DNA of 64,000 bases, from contig NZ_CP160906.1 of the NCBI RefSeq assembly GCF_041080865.1, forward strand, positions 558,001 to 622,000, read 5' to 3'. Positions 1 through 9,228 of the stretch are shown in pieces; within the stretch, counting starts at the first letter, position 1; each line of letters starts with the position of its first letter. A program made the position numbers and the translations under genes. Under the pieces are notes generated by a model. The model did not search any database. It saw only the letters and a program-made list of their open reading frames with translations, and was not told where the DNA came from. The DNA comes from Psychromonas sp. MME1. GTDB taxonomy: Bacteria; Pseudomonadota; Gammaproteobacteria; Enterobacterales; Psychromonadaceae.

Positions 1-55
1 CAATGATAATGCTAGCCTTGAGCAATCACTGGCAGCAGTTAAAGGAGCACAATAA
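1..55 (+). CDS. fabD: C-terminal end of malonyl-CoA:ACP transacylase FabD (partial)
   Basis: An open frame enters from the left edge and ends with TAA at 53-55, giving only 17 residues (tail AAVKGAQ). The stop overlaps the A of the fabG ATG (TAATG), so the two genes are translationally coupled. The identity is inferred from position: fabD directly precedes fabG in the conserved fab cluster of gammaproteobacteria. The fragment is too short to show any domain. Confidence 0.6.
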   Translation, partial: NDNASLEQSLAAVKGAQ

Positions 56-789
56 TGAGTATGAAAGGTCAAGTGGTATTAGTAACGGGTGCAAGTCGTG
101 GTATAGGACGTGCTATTGCTGAAAGTTTCGTTGCATTAGGTGCAACGGTACTTGGTACAGCGACGAGTGAAAATGGCGCAGCAGCGATCAGTGAATATTT
201 AAGTGATGCAGGTAAAGGATTTGTGCTAAATGTAACAGAAACAGATTCTATCAGTACACTTTTTGATGAGATCAAAGCACAATATGGGGCTGTTGATGTG
301 TTAGTCAATAACGCTGGCATTACTCGTGATAACTTATTGATGCGTATGAAAGATGATGAGTGGAATGATATCATTAACACGAATTTAACGCCCATCTTTA
401 AAATGAGTAAAGCGGCATTGCGTCCAATGATGAAAAAACGTCATGGACGTATAATTAACGTCGGCTCTGTTGTTGGTACTATGGGCAATGCAGGGCAGGC
501 TAACTATGCTGCTGCAAAAGCGGGTGTGATTGGCTTTACTAAGTCTTTAGCACGAGAAGTGGCAAGCCGTGGTATTACTGTTAATACAGTAGCTCCTGGG
601 TTTATTGAAACTGATATGACTAAAGCATTAACAGAAGAGCAACGTGCAGCGACACTTTCTGCTGTACCTGCAGGTCGTTTAGGTGATCCGAAAGAGATTG
701 CTGCAACGGTTGTATTTCTTGCATCAGAAGGCGCAGCTTACATTAATGGTGAAACAATTCACGTTAATGGCGGCATGTATATGGTCTAA
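55..789 (+). CDS. fabG: 3-oxoacyl-ACP reductase FabG
   Basis: NADPH-dependent reductase that reduces beta-ketoacyl-ACP in the cytosolic type II fatty acid elongation cycle. The 244 residues carry the short-chain dehydrogenase signature: the cofactor loop TGASRGIGRAIA near residues 11-22, NNAG near 85-88, catalytic Ser in NVGSVVG near 138, and YAAAK near 151-155. The length equals the family norm (244 in E. coli). AAAGGAG at 41-47 supports the ATG at 55; a second ATG at 61 is also possible. It overlaps the fabD stop by one base and is followed by acpP, as in the classical cluster. Confidence 0.97.
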   Translation: MSMKGQVVLVTGASRGIGRAIAESFVALGATVLGTATSENGAAAISEYLSDAGKGFVLNVTETDSISTLFDEIKAQYGAVDVLVNNAGITRDNLLMRMKDDEWNDIINTNLTPIFKMSKAALRPMMKKRHGRIINVGSVVGTMGNAGQANYAAAKAGVIGFTKSLAREVASRGITVNTVAPGFIETDMTKALTEEQRAATLSAVPAGRLGDPKEIAATVVFLASEGAAYINGETIHVNGGMYMV

Positions 790-952
790 AATTGACCGCT
801 AAATTGGTGAAAATGGTTGGAATTTATATCTTTATTGATTAAGATCCAAAAAAAGTGGTCTAACCAGCAATAGAATACTTGAATATTAAACGTGATAGAA
901 TAAACTGTCGCAACTAAATAACGCAACAGCGTATCCACAAAGGAAAATAAAA

Positions 953-1186
953 ATGAGCAATATCGAAGAACGCGTAAGAAACATCATCGTTGAACAACTA
1001 GGTGTTCAACTAGACGAAGTTAAAAACGAAGCTTCTTTCGTTGACGATCTTGGAGCTGATTCTCTAGATACAGTTGAGCTTGTAATGGCTCTTGAAGAAG
1101 AGTTTGATACAGAAATTCCAGATGAAGAAGCTGAGAAAATCACAACTGTTCAATCAGCTATTGATTACATTGTAAACAACGCTTAA
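953..1186 (+). CDS. acpP: acyl carrier protein
   Basis: Small acidic carrier (77 residues) that holds growing acyl chains on 4'-phosphopantetheine during fatty acid synthesis. The attachment site is in [11 protein letters not shown] with Ser37, the universally conserved DSL serine. The length matches AcpP. It is separated from fabG by 163 bases, so it may have its own promoter. AAGGAAAA lies just before the ATG. A strong hairpin terminator follows at 1221-1250, consistent with the separately high expression of acpP in relatives. Confidence 0.98.
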   Translation: MSNIEERVRNIIVEQLGVQLDEVKNEASFVDDLGADSLDTVELVMALEEEFDTEIPDEEAEKITTVQSAIDYIVNNA

Positions 1187-1220
1187 TAATTCATTCAACT
1201 CTGAATGATTGTGTATTTTT

Positions 1221-1250
1221 AAAAGGCGGTCCTATGACCGCCTTTTGTGT
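1221..1250 (+). terminator. Rho-independent terminator after acpP
   Basis: Perfect 11-bp stem AAAAGGCGGTC / GACCGCCTTTT with a four-base loop (CTAT), the 3' arm ending in four Ts. It lies 34 bases after the acpP stop. Confidence 0.85.
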
Positions 1251-1277
1251 CTTTAGCGGTTCAGATTAAAGTAACTA

Positions 1278-1436
1278 ATACCAATCCGTATAAGTATCTG
1301 ACCTATTTCGTTGGTTAAAATAATAGATAACAGCATTGCATTCAATCGTAATAGCGAGCTATTACTCAATCATGCGCCTTGCTCTCTATCATTTTTCCTC
1401 AACAAGCTATGACCGTAATATTATGTTAATTGGTAT
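1278..1436. repeat. non-coding repeat with ATACCAAT inverted ends, copy 1
   Basis: A segment of about 159 bases between the acpP terminator and fabF begins ATACCAATCC and ends AATTGGTAT, so its ends are inverted repeats (ATACCAAT). It has no coding frame. Its right part (TAAAATAATAGATA, then ATTTTTCCTCAAC, AAGCTA, GACC, ATATTATG, ATTGGTAT) recurs at 55881-55981, and the same end motif borders 33167-33314. It looks like a MITE-type element; no transposase is visible in this window. Confidence 0.6.
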
Positions 1437-1499
1437 GAATCAGCATTATTATGGTGATAATTGATTTAGTTTAAATAATCCTAATCAGGAGGGATCATC

Positions 1500-2741
1500 G
1501 TGTCAAAGCGAAGAGTTGTAATAACTGGCTTGGGGATGCTATCACCCGTAGGTAATACGGTGGAAGAATCATGGCAAGCAGTACAAGCTGGACAAAGTGG
1601 CATTTCTAATATTGACCATTTTGATACAGAAAAATTCTCTACAAAATTTGCTGGATTAGTCAAAAACTTCAATGTTGAAGATTATATGCCACGTAAAGAA
1701 GCCCGTAAAATGGATGAATTTATCCAATATGGTGTTGCCTCAGCGGAGCAAGCTTTACAGGATTCTGGGCTAATCATCAATGATGATAATGCCGAGCGAA
1801 TCGGTGTCGCCATCGGTTCGGGTATTGGTGGTATCACCACGATTGAAAACAATGTACGTAATTTCGAAAAAAGTGGTCCGCGTAAAATAAGCCCATTTTT
1901 TGTACCTGCAACGATTATCAACATGATCTCTGGCCATGTTTCAATTAATAAAGGCTTAAAAGGGCCTAACATTGCGATAACAACGGCTTGTACAACGGGA
2001 ACACACAGTATCGGTATGGCTGCACGTATGATCCAATATGGTGATGCAGACGCTATGTTAGCGGGCGGTGCTGAAAAAGCTTCAAGCGAATTAAGCATGG
2101 GGGGATTTGCCTCAGCTCGCGCCTTGTCAACGCGTAATGATTCACCTGAAACAGCGAGTCGTCCTTGGGATAAAGATCGTGATGGTTTTGTGTTAGGGGA
2201 TGGCGCGGGTGTATTAGTACTCGAAGAGTATGAGCATGCCAAAGCGCGTGGTGCAAAAATTTATGCAGAACTTGTTGGTTTTGGTATGAGTGGCGATGCT
2301 TACCATATGACATCACCACCAGAAAGTGGAGCAGGTGCAGCATTATCAATGAAAAATGCGATTAAAGATGCCAATATCGCCGCAACTGATATTCAATATA
2401 TTAATGCCCATGGTACGTCAACGCCTGCTGGAGATATCGCAGAAACGCAGGCTGTTAAAAGTATCTGGGGTGATCGAGCCAATGAAGTGATGATGAGCTC
2501 AACTAAATCGATGACAGGTCACTTGTTAGGTGCAGCTGGTGCCATCGAAGCTATTTTTAGTGTGCTAGCATTGCGTGACCAAGTTGCGCCACCAACGATT
2601 AATTTGCAAAATCCAAGTGAAGGTTGTGATCTAGATTATGTGACCGATGGTAAAGCTCGTCCAGCAGATATCGAATATGTACTATCTAACTCCTTTGGTT
2701 TTGGTGGTACTAACGGTACTCTGATTTTTAAACGCGTTTAA
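1500..2741 (+). CDS. fabF: 3-oxoacyl-ACP synthase II FabF
   Basis: Beta-ketoacyl-ACP synthase II (KAS II), which condenses malonyl-ACP with acyl-ACP and in relatives mediates temperature control of membrane unsaturation. The 413 residues carry the Cys-His-His triad: Cys164 in [10 protein letters not shown], His in [11 protein letters not shown] near 304 and His in [12 protein letters not shown] near 341, plus the glycine-rich C-terminal SFGFGGTN. The start is GTG at 1500, preceded by CAGGAGGGA. It is divided from acpP by a terminator and a repeat element, so fabF probably has its own promoter in 1437-1490. Confidence 0.97.
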   Translation: MSKRRVVITGLGMLSPVGNTVEESWQAVQAGQSGISNIDHFDTEKFSTKFAGLVKNFNVEDYMPRKEARKMDEFIQYGVASAEQALQDSGLIINDDNAERIGVAIGSGIGGITTIENNVRNFEKSGPRKISPFFVPATIINMISGHVSINKGLKGPNIAITTACTTGTHSIGMAARMIQYGDADAMLAGGAEKASSELSMGGFASARALSTRNDSPETASRPWDKDRDGFVLGDGAGVLVLEEYEHAKARGAKIYAELVGFGMSGDAYHMTSPPESGAGAALSMKNAIKDANIAATDIQYINAHGTSTPAGDIAETQAVKSIWGDRANEVMMSSTKSMTGHLLGAAGAIEAIFSVLALRDQVAPPTINLQNPSEGCDLDYVTDGKARPADIEYVLSNSFGFGGTNGTLIFKRV

Positions 2742-2801
2742 TCTATTGGCTGTGTTACTCTGAAGCTGAACTGCATTTCTAAGTAATTTAGGTATATAAT
2801 A

Positions 2802-2830
2802 AAAACCCGATTTCATGGTCGGGTTTTTTT
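2802..2830 (+). terminator. Rho-independent terminator after fabF
   Basis: Stem AAAACCCGA / TCGGGTTTT with an eight-base loop, followed by further Ts. It sits between fabF and pabC, so pabC expression would need read-through or its own promoter. Confidence 0.8.
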
Positions 2831-2850
2831 ATATGTGAAGAAAGTGAAAT

Positions 2851-3687
2851 ATGTTAATTAATGGAATAGAAAATAATCAAATTGCGGCAACGGATCGTGG
2901 TCTTGCCTATGGTGACGGGCTCTTTTCGACAATTAAAGTTGAGCACGGTGCTGTGCAGCTATGGGATTATCACCTTGCGCGCTTTAAGCGAGGTGCCGAA
3001 CGTCTATTTTTCCCCGTTGTTGATTGGTTTTTACTTGAACAGGAAGTTATGACCTTGGCTAAAACGCTTTCAGGGAACTCCCTCGCTGTCATTAAAGTGA
3101 TATTGACGCGTGGCTCTGGTGGTAGAGGCTATAGTAGTCGTGGTTGTGATACACCGTTGCGTATTGTTTCTTGCCACCCCTTTCCCGATTTTTATTTGTC
3201 ATGGCAGCAGCAAGGGATCAACATTGAGTTATGCCAACAGAGATTAGCCAGTAGCGGCCAACTCGCTGGTATAAAAACCCTAAATCGTCTTGAACAAATA
3301 CTCATTAAACACGAACTGGAAACTTTGCAGGCATTAGAAGGCATTGTCTGTGATAATGACGGCTATGTCGTAGAGGCCTGCAGTGCCAACGTATTCGTTT
3401 ATTTAAATGATCAATGGCTGACTCCGAAACTCGAGACCAGTGGAGTGGCTGGTGTTAAACGTCAACAGATTCTAGATGCTGCGCAGCAATCGGGGATAGC
3501 TATTAAAGAGACGCATCTACGGGTAGATGAATTATTCAACGCGCAGGGATTATGCATTACTAATGCGTTGATGGGGATCGTTGCGGTGCGCCAACTGCAA
3601 GATCATGTTTATCCGAAGGAAGGGTTAGTCGCTGTCCTTACTTTGCAAAATTTATTAAATCAAAGAGAACAATTAGATGTCTTGTAA
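2851..3687 (+). CDS. pabC: aminodeoxychorismate lyase PabC
   Basis: PLP enzyme of fold type IV that converts 4-amino-4-deoxychorismate to p-aminobenzoate and pyruvate for folate synthesis. The 278 residues include the early RGLAYGDGLFST motif and the PLP-binding lysine in GIKTLNRLEQ, then the EACSANVF segment. Branched-chain and D-amino acid transaminases share this fold, but the fab cluster position next to mltG and tmk is the standard location of pabC. Its 3' end overlaps the next gene (ATG at 3677) by 11 bases. Confidence 0.93.
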   Translation: MLINGIENNQIAATDRGLAYGDGLFSTIKVEHGAVQLWDYHLARFKRGAERLFFPVVDWFLLEQEVMTLAKTLSGNSLAVIKVILTRGSGGRGYSSRGCDTPLRIVSCHPFPDFYLSWQQQGINIELCQQRLASSGQLAGIKTLNRLEQILIKHELETLQALEGIVCDNDGYVVEACSANVFVYLNDQWLTPKLETSGVAGVKRQQILDAAQQSGIAIKETHLRVDELFNAQGLCITNALMGIVAVRQLQDHVYPKEGLVAVLTLQNLLNQREQLDVL

Positions 3688-4679
3688 AAGAACCGGCCTA
3701 GCCTTACTTGTATTATTGAGCTTATTGTTCACCGCTTTATATTATGCACAAAAAAAGTTAGATGAATATTTTTCGCAACCACGCATTGATAAAACTATGT
3801 TATTCACTGTTAATAGTGGCAGTAATTATTCGAAACTGGGTAATCACCTGAAAACGCAAGGTTTAGTGAGTGATTTGTTATTATGGAAAGTGATTGGCAA
3901 ATTACATCCGCAGTTGACCGATATTAAATCTGGCACTTATCAGTTTAACGAGGGGGCAACGATTGAAGATATTCTTGCTATTGTCAATAGAGGTGTGGAA
4001 TATCAATTTAAAGTTACTTTTGTTGAAGGTAGTACCTTTAAAGAGTGGGTAGCTATATTAAATAATGCCGAAATGCTCAATCCAATAGAAAAAAATGAAC
4101 AGCAAATATTAGCAATGCTTGGTAGTCCATACAGCAAACTGGAAGGGTTACTTTTTCCGGAAACTTACCATTATACCGCTTCGATGAGCGCCTATAACAT
4201 TATTGAAACCGCTTATCAAAAGCAGTTGTCTGTGCTTGATAAATTGTGGGCAGCAAAACGGGGACCCAAATTTACCATTGAAAACACCCTATGAAGCCTT
4301 GATTTTGGCTTCGATCATCGAAAAAGAGAGTGCATTAGCAGCAGATCGTGACAAAATTGCTTCGGTCTTTATTAATCGAATTAATAAACGGATGCGATTA
4401 CAAACTGATCCTACGGTTATTTATGGCATGGGAGATAGATATAACGGACGTATACGCAAAAAAGATCTACAAGAAAATACGCCTTATAATACCTACCGAA
4501 TAGATGGCTTACCGCCAACTCCTATTGCTATGTCAAGCGAAGCAGCGTTATACGCCGCATTACATCCAGCCAAAACTAATTATTTATATTTTGTGAGTAA
4601 AGGGGATGGTAATTCTTACTTTTCAAAGAATTTGGTTGAGCATAATAGGGCAGTACAAAAATATATTTTAGGGAAATAA
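3677..4679 (+). pseudogene. mltG: endolytic murein transglycosylase MltG (YceG), frameshifted
   Basis: MltG is an inner-membrane lytic transglycosylase that cuts nascent peptidoglycan strands. The first frame (3677-4294) gives an N-terminal membrane segment (residues about 6-24) and the LysM-like/YceG start, then runs off after LDKLWAAKR. The second frame resumes [24 protein letters not shown] and ends at 4679, including the catalytic Glu in IIEKES. Together they make the usual length of roughly 335 residues. Removing one G from the GGGG run at 4260-4263 restores [16 protein letters not shown], matching the family. This is either a sequencing error or a true inactivation. The neighbours pabC (11-base overlap) and tmk (4-base gap) are intact. 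Confidence 0.9.
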
Positions 4680-4683
4680 AATT

Positions 4684-5349
4684 ATGTCAACGTTAGATAA
4701 GTTAGCCAATAAATTTATTGTGATTGAAGGTCTTGAAGGCGCTGGAAAGACCACTGCCATTAATTATGTTGCGAAATGGTTGGCTTTACAAAATATCCCT
4801 GAGAATAAAATAGTTTATACTCGCGAACCCGGTGGCACTGAGCTTGCTGAAAAAATCCGTGATATTGTCAAAATGGATATCGATGGTGAATTGCTTGACG
4901 ATAAAGCCGAGCTACTGCTGATGTACGCTGCGCGAGTGCAGCTTGTTGAGCATTTGATTAAACCGGCTTTGGCAGAAGGAAAAGTAGTGATTGGTGATCG
5001 TCATAATTATTCATCACTTGCCTATCAAGGTGGTGGGCGAGGCATTGATTTACAGCTAATTAAAGAGATTAAACAGGTTGCCCTAGGTGATTTTGAAGCG
5101 GATTTTACCCTCTATTTAGATATTGACCCAGAACTTGGTTTAAGTCGCGCAAAAGGGCGTGGTGAATTAGATCGTATTGAGCGACAAGCGCTTGATTTTT
5201 TTCAACGAACACGCGACGTTTTTAACGCTTTAGTTGATAACGATCCAAGCGCTTACCGCATTGATGCGAGTCAAACGCCTGAATTGGTCGAAAAAGCCAT
5301 TTTCTTACAGTTGGATAACTGGTTAACGAGCCTCTCTGACTATGATTGA
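4684..5349 (+). CDS. tmk: dTMP kinase
   Basis: Thymidylate kinase, which phosphorylates dTMP to dTDP with ATP. The 221 residues have the P-loop GLEGAGKTT near residues 16-24, the TREPGGT motif near 48, the [15 protein letters not shown] segment near 104 and a LID region [12 protein letters not shown]. It begins four bases after the mltG stop, and its end overlaps holB by eight bases, which suggests coupled translation. Confidence 0.97.
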   Translation: MSTLDKLANKFIVIEGLEGAGKTTAINYVAKWLALQNIPENKIVYTREPGGTELAEKIRDIVKMDIDGELLDDKAELLLMYAARVQLVEHLIKPALAEGKVVIGDRHNYSSLAYQGGGRGIDLQLIKEIKQVALGDFEADFTLYLDIDPELGLSRAKGRGELDRIERQALDFFQRTRDVFNALVDNDPSAYRIDASQTPELVEKAIFLQLDNWLTSLSDYD

Positions 5350-6376
5350 AACAGTGAATAATCAATTTGATTTGGTTTCCACTTCTTGGTTAACCCCTGC
5401 TTTCCTGCAATTAATAAATACCTACCAAAGCGGGCGTTTTGCTCACGGTTTATTGTTCACTGGTAGTGCGGGCGTGGGTAAATTTAAGCAGGCGAAAAAT
5501 TTAGCGCAGTACTTACTTTGTAGTGATAAACAGGCCCATGGAGCCTGCCAAGCTTGTCATTCTTGTAAGCTTTTTTTAGCACATAATCATTTAGATTTTC
5601 ATTTTCTACACAATGAAAATAACTCCATCGGTATTGAGCAAGTCAGAGGTCTCATCGCATCCTTGAATGAACGCCCCCATCTTGGTGAAAATAAGGTCGT
5701 TATTATTAAAGATGCGCATTTGTTAACGTCCTCAGCTGCGAATGCGTTACTGAAAACATTGGAAGAGCCGCAGGGGAATAGTTACTTGATTTTGCTCGCT
5801 CGTACGCATCATCAACTGATGCCAACGCTGCTTAGTCGCGTGCAACATACGCATATCCATACGCCCGATGATGTGACTCTGTTAGCTTGGTTAGCCGAGT
5901 TGGGCTATATGGTTGACGATATTGGTCTGTTACGCTTATTTCAAAATAGTCCATTAGCATTGTTAAATCATCTGCGCAATATTGAAACTGGGCAGAGTGA
6001 GGATGAACGTAAAAATTGCATCGAGGGTATCTTTGCACTATTAAATCAACCTGACACGCTATTTACATTTAGTCACTATTTGGCTGAAGCAGTTGAGTCA
6101 CGTCTACAACTGTTATTTCACCTTTTCCATGATCTACATAAATTAAAACTACTTGATTCAGCACTTGACCATGATGCTATTTACAGCTTTGCGTTGCCCC
6201 AATTACAAATATGGCAGCGACAAATTAGTTTGAAAAGCTTGCGTTATATAAATAATGAAATATTGCATACGCGTCACTTACTTGTATCACATGCAGCGGT
6301 GAAGAAAGAGTTACTTATCAATGCATTGTTAATAAAAATAAAAAATGAATTTATGGAGCCCGATTATGTTGGTTGA
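5342..6376 (+). CDS. holB: DNA polymerase III subunit delta'
   Basis: Delta' is the stationary wedge of the clamp loader that opens the beta clamp. The 344 residues begin with an AAA+ domain whose P-loop is degenerate (GSAGVGKF, no Ser/Thr after Lys), as expected because delta' does not bind ATP. A zinc module with CX8CX2CX2C spacing follows near residues 60-75, then KTLEEP and LLSRVQ. It overlaps tmk at the start and tatD at the end, as in the conserved pabC-mltG-tmk-holB-tatD order. Confidence 0.95.
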   Translation: MIETVNNQFDLVSTSWLTPAFLQLINTYQSGRFAHGLLFTGSAGVGKFKQAKNLAQYLLCSDKQAHGACQACHSCKLFLAHNHLDFHFLHNENNSIGIEQVRGLIASLNERPHLGENKVVIIKDAHLLTSSAANALLKTLEEPQGNSYLILLARTHHQLMPTLLSRVQHTHIHTPDDVTLLAWLAELGYMVDDIGLLRLFQNSPLALLNHLRNIETGQSEDERKNCIEGIFALLNQPDTLFTFSHYLAEAVESRLQLLFHLFHDLHKLKLLDSALDHDAIYSFALPQLQIWQRQISLKSLRYINNEILHTRHLLVSHAAVKKELLINALLIKIKNEFMEPDYVG

Positions 6377-7148
6377 TTCTCATTGCCATCTCGATGGTTT
6401 AGATTATAAAAATAGACATAAAGATCTTGCCGATGTGGTCAGCAAAGCGCAAGCGCAGGGGGTTAATCATCTCTTGAGTGTTTGTGTGGAATTGAAAAAA
6501 TATCCAGCAATGGCGGAATTGGTTGCCCCTTTTGCAAATATTTCCAGCTCAGTGGGGATGCATCCACTGCATCAAGATGAAGTAGTTGATGAGGCATTAC
6601 TCTTAAAATATGCCCAAGATGAAAAAGTAGTCGCGATAGGTGAAACGGGGCTCGATTATTACTATTCGCCCGATAACAAAGAAGCACAGATAAGTTCTTT
6701 TCGTTGTCATATACGGGTTGCTCGTGCGGTCAATAAACCTTTGATTATACATACACGAGACGCTCGTGAAGAGACCTTAGCTATTTTGCAAGAAGAGGGG
6801 GCTGCAGAGGTTGGAGGGGTTTTACACTGCTTTACCGAATCGCTACAGATGGCACAAACTGCAATGGAGTTGGGCTTTTATATCTCGGTTTCTGGCATTG
6901 TTACCTTTAAAAATGCAAAGGCGCTACAAGCTGTGATCAAGGCTATCCCACTGGATCGTTTGTTAGTGGAGACCGATTCCCCCTACTTAGCTCCGGTGCC
7001 ACACCGTGGACAAGAGAATGAACCTGCCTATACGCGCGATGTCGCAGGATTTGTCGCTAATTTAAAGGGCATCTCTTTAGCAGAACTAGCACAAGTAACA
7101 ACACAAAATTACTTTAGGTTATTTGCAACCGCTAAGCAGTGTAATTAG
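6366..7148 (+). CDS. ycfH: TatD-family metal-dependent hydrolase (YcfH)
   Basis: TIM-barrel hydrolase of the TatD DNase family. The start ATG at 6366 was chosen because it gives the canonical [14 protein letters not shown] and has GGAG at 6355-6358; an in-frame ATG at 6345 lies inside holB without such a site. The 260 residues contain the metal ligands HxH (6 and 8), GETGLDY, HTRDA, HCFTES and ETDSPY. It overlaps holB by 11 bases, so it is the last gene of that operon. The exact substrate in this organism is not shown by the sequence. Confidence 0.93.
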   Translation: MLVDSHCHLDGLDYKNRHKDLADVVSKAQAQGVNHLLSVCVELKKYPAMAELVAPFANISSSVGMHPLHQDEVVDEALLLKYAQDEKVVAIGETGLDYYYSPDNKEAQISSFRCHIRVARAVNKPLIIHTRDAREETLAILQEEGAAEVGGVLHCFTESLQMAQTAMELGFYISVSGIVTFKNAKALQAVIKAIPLDRLLVETDSPYLAPVPHRGQENEPAYTRDVAGFVANLKGISLAELAQVTTQNYFRLFATAKQCN

Positions 7149-7268
7149 AATTTTTAGAAGGAAGTCGTTGAAATTATCCTCCTCGATTCTCTGAAAATCC
7201 CTTAAGCATCTCTATTTTGTGCTATTTATTCATTGCTTTGAATTAATAAAAATCACTCAAATATGTTT

Positions 7269-7303
7269 CGTTCAAAGGGAGAAACACCCCTTTGAACGTT
7301 TTG
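7269..7303. terminator. bidirectional terminator between ycfH and pepD
   Basis: Perfect 11-bp inverted repeat CGTTCAAAGGG / CCCTTTGAACG with an eight-base loop, followed by TTTTGCTTT on the plus strand. It sits between convergent genes, so it may serve both. Confidence 0.75.
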
Positions 7304-7335
7304 CTTTAAGATTTAGTTACTACCAACTAATACTG

Positions 7336-8793
7336 TTAGTCTAGCGCTTTTAACGTCGCTAAAAGTAGCTGCCAGTAGTTATCTACGCTATTAATATGTA
7401 CTTTTTCTGCAGGACTGTGTGGAAATTTAATCGTGGGACCGAAGGAGATCATATCCCAGTGAGGATATTTATCGCTAAATAAACCACACTCTAGTCCAGC
7501 ATGAATGACCATTGTTTTCGGTGTGCGATTAAATAGCGCAAGGTATTGCTCTTCCATTACTTTATAAATAAGCGATTTTTTATTCGGAGTCCAACCCGGG
7601 TAGTTGCCCTCCTGTGTTACTTGAGCTGTATCAGATTTAAATTGTTGTGTGATTTTATCAGCAAGTGCGTATTTTTCAGTTTCTATTTGTGAACGAACTA
7701 ATACCTGAATATCGAAAAATTGGTGATTGTTATGGCTTTGTTTAATGACCCCTAAATTCGATGAGGTTTGTACAACATTGGCAAAGTTTTGATCCATAGT
7801 AAATACGCCATTGTCACAATTTCGCAAGCTATTTAATAAGTTATCCTGACTTTCATGGGTTAGTACCGATGCAGGCAAATCAATGGATGAAATCGATAAT
7901 TGAATATCTTCATCACTGTGTTGATATTGATTGGTTAGTGATGCCTGTAAACTATTAATAATAATCTCAAGGCTATTTTGATATTGTTCATCACAAACAA
8001 TTACAGCACTGGCTTCACGAGGAATCGCATTGCGTAAACTACCTCCTTCAAAGGAAGCGAGATTAAATGGAATGGCATCGAAATTAACGAATTGGTCGGC
8101 TAATATTTTAATCGCATTACCACGGTCTAAATGAATATCACAACCGGAATGGCCTCCCTTTAGCCCGCCTAATGTGATTTCAAATGCTTTTGCCGTTGGC
8201 TCTGACTCCATTTTTTCATAGGCTAGCGATATATTAACATTGATACCCCCTGCACAGCCTACATAGAGTTCTCCCTCTTGCTCTGAATCAGTATTGATTA
8301 GAATTTTGCCCTTTAGAGACTCTGACTGTAAACCAAAAGCTCCAGTCATACCGGTCTCTTCATCGGTTGTTAATAGTACTTCGAGTGGGCCGTGCTGAAT
8401 ATTGTCGTCTGCTAATACGGCGAGGCAAGAAGCCATACCGATGCCGTTATCGGCACCTAGTGTTGTGTTATCGGCGTGTAACCATTCCCCATCAATAATG
8501 GTTTTAATCGGATCTGTTAAAAAATTATGTTCTGTTTGTCTGTTTTTTTGTGGAACCATATCTAAGTGTGCTTGCAGAATAACTGGCGTTTTATTTTCAT
8601 ACCCTGTGCTGGCAGGCTTAGATAAAATTAAATTCCCGATAGTGTCCTGTTTACATGTGATATTATTTTTTGCAGCCCAATCGATAATCCAAGTGGCTAA
8701 CGCTTGTTCATGTTTAGATGGGTGTGGAATCGCACAGATGTTAAGAAAAAATGACCACAATGGCGCAGCTTTAGTTTTTTGTAATTGTTGCAT
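7336..8793 (-). CDS. pepD: aminoacyl-histidine dipeptidase (cytosol non-specific dipeptidase) PepD
   Basis: Zinc peptidase of family M20C that cleaves dipeptides including Xaa-His. The 485 residues equal the E. coli length. Metal and catalytic motifs are visible: LQAHLDMVPQ, GADNGIGMAS, TDEETGMTGA, TDSEQEGELYVGCAGG and, near the C-terminus, HAGLECGLF and SFGPTIKFPHSPAEKV. The start MQQLQKTKAAPLW aligns with the family N-terminus, and AAGG lies upstream of the ATG. It is monocistronic and convergent with ycfH. Confidence 0.96.
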   Translation of the reverse strand: MQQLQKTKAAPLWSFFLNICAIPHPSKHEQALATWIIDWAAKNNITCKQDTIGNLILSKPASTGYENKTPVILQAHLDMVPQKNRQTEHNFLTDPIKTIIDGEWLHADNTTLGADNGIGMASCLAVLADDNIQHGPLEVLLTTDEETGMTGAFGLQSESLKGKILINTDSEQEGELYVGCAGGINVNISLAYEKMESEPTAKAFEITLGGLKGGHSGCDIHLDRGNAIKILADQFVNFDAIPFNLASFEGGSLRNAIPREASAVIVCDEQYQNSLEIIINSLQASLTNQYQHSDEDIQLSISSIDLPASVLTHESQDNLLNSLRNCDNGVFTMDQNFANVVQTSSNLGVIKQSHNNHQFFDIQVLVRSQIETEKYALADKITQQFKSDTAQVTQEGNYPGWTPNKKSLIYKVMEEQYLALFNRTPKTMVIHAGLECGLFSDKYPHWDMISFGPTIKFPHSPAEKVHINSVDNYWQLLLATLKALD

Positions 8794-8924
8794 AGATAGG
8801 CCTTATGTTGATGAAAAATGAATATCCATAAATTTTATCGGTGTTTCAATGAGATATTTAAAGGTAGAATTAATTGATATAGAATCAAGTGCAATATTTT
8901 ATCAATTTTCTAAAGGAATCGACA

Positions 8925-9041
8925 GTGTCAGAAGATAATTTTAAAGACCCATACTCAATTCGTTATTTTTTAGGTTTTTTGCTCGTTATGCTTATTCCAA
9001 CTTTACCTGCTACATTAACATTAATTAACGTCTTTTCTTAG
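8925..9041 (+). CDS. possible small membrane protein (38 residues)
   Basis: A GTG-started frame preceded by TAAAGGA at 8911-8917, seven bases upstream. It encodes a polar N-terminus (SEDNFKDPYS) followed by one hydrophobic stretch (FLGFLLVMLIPTLPATLTLI), the layout of a single-pass small membrane protein, and ends with TAG at 9041. It lies alone in the region between divergent pepD and carA. No family is recognised. Support comes only from the ribosome site and the amphipathic layout; it could be a chance frame. Confidence 0.45.
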   Translation: MSEDNFKDPYSIRYFLGFLLVMLIPTLPATLTLINVFS

Positions 9042-9155
9042 TTAATAACTCATAGAATTTTTACCTCGTTTAAGATTTTTTTACGAAAATTAAAAATTGA
9101 TTGGTCAATTGTGCGTAAGATCTATAAACTGTCGCGAATTTGCCAAAATTTATGA

Positions 9156-9193
9156 TATCTGGTGAAAAATGCTTTGCATGCCTTCATCAGATA
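9156..9193 (+). promoter_or_regulatory. hairpin in the carA leader
   Basis: An 11-bp stem with one G-U pair, TATCTGGTGAA / TTCATCAGATA, topped by a second short stem ATGC/GCAT around a TTT loop. It ends 35 bases before the carA start codon, and a T-rich tract (9205-9210) follows about 11 bases later. The position suggests a leader structure or operator for the carbamoyl-phosphate synthase operon. No ARG box was convincingly seen. Function is inferred. Confidence 0.4.
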
Positions 9194-9228
9194 CATAAAA
9201 TTTATTTTTTGTTTTCACGGAGGTTATC

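Noticed and set aside
69-395. Minus-strand frame of 108 codons within fabG
   Set aside because: Fully antisense to a well-conserved gene and without recognisable features.
2851-3687. Alternative reading of pabC as a branched-chain aminotransferase
   Set aside because: The fold is shared, but the fabF-pabC-mltG-tmk-holB neighbourhood fits aminodeoxychorismate lyase.
7175-7260. Possible small RNA or second terminator after ycfH
   Set aside because: No stem of note except the clear one at 7269-7303.
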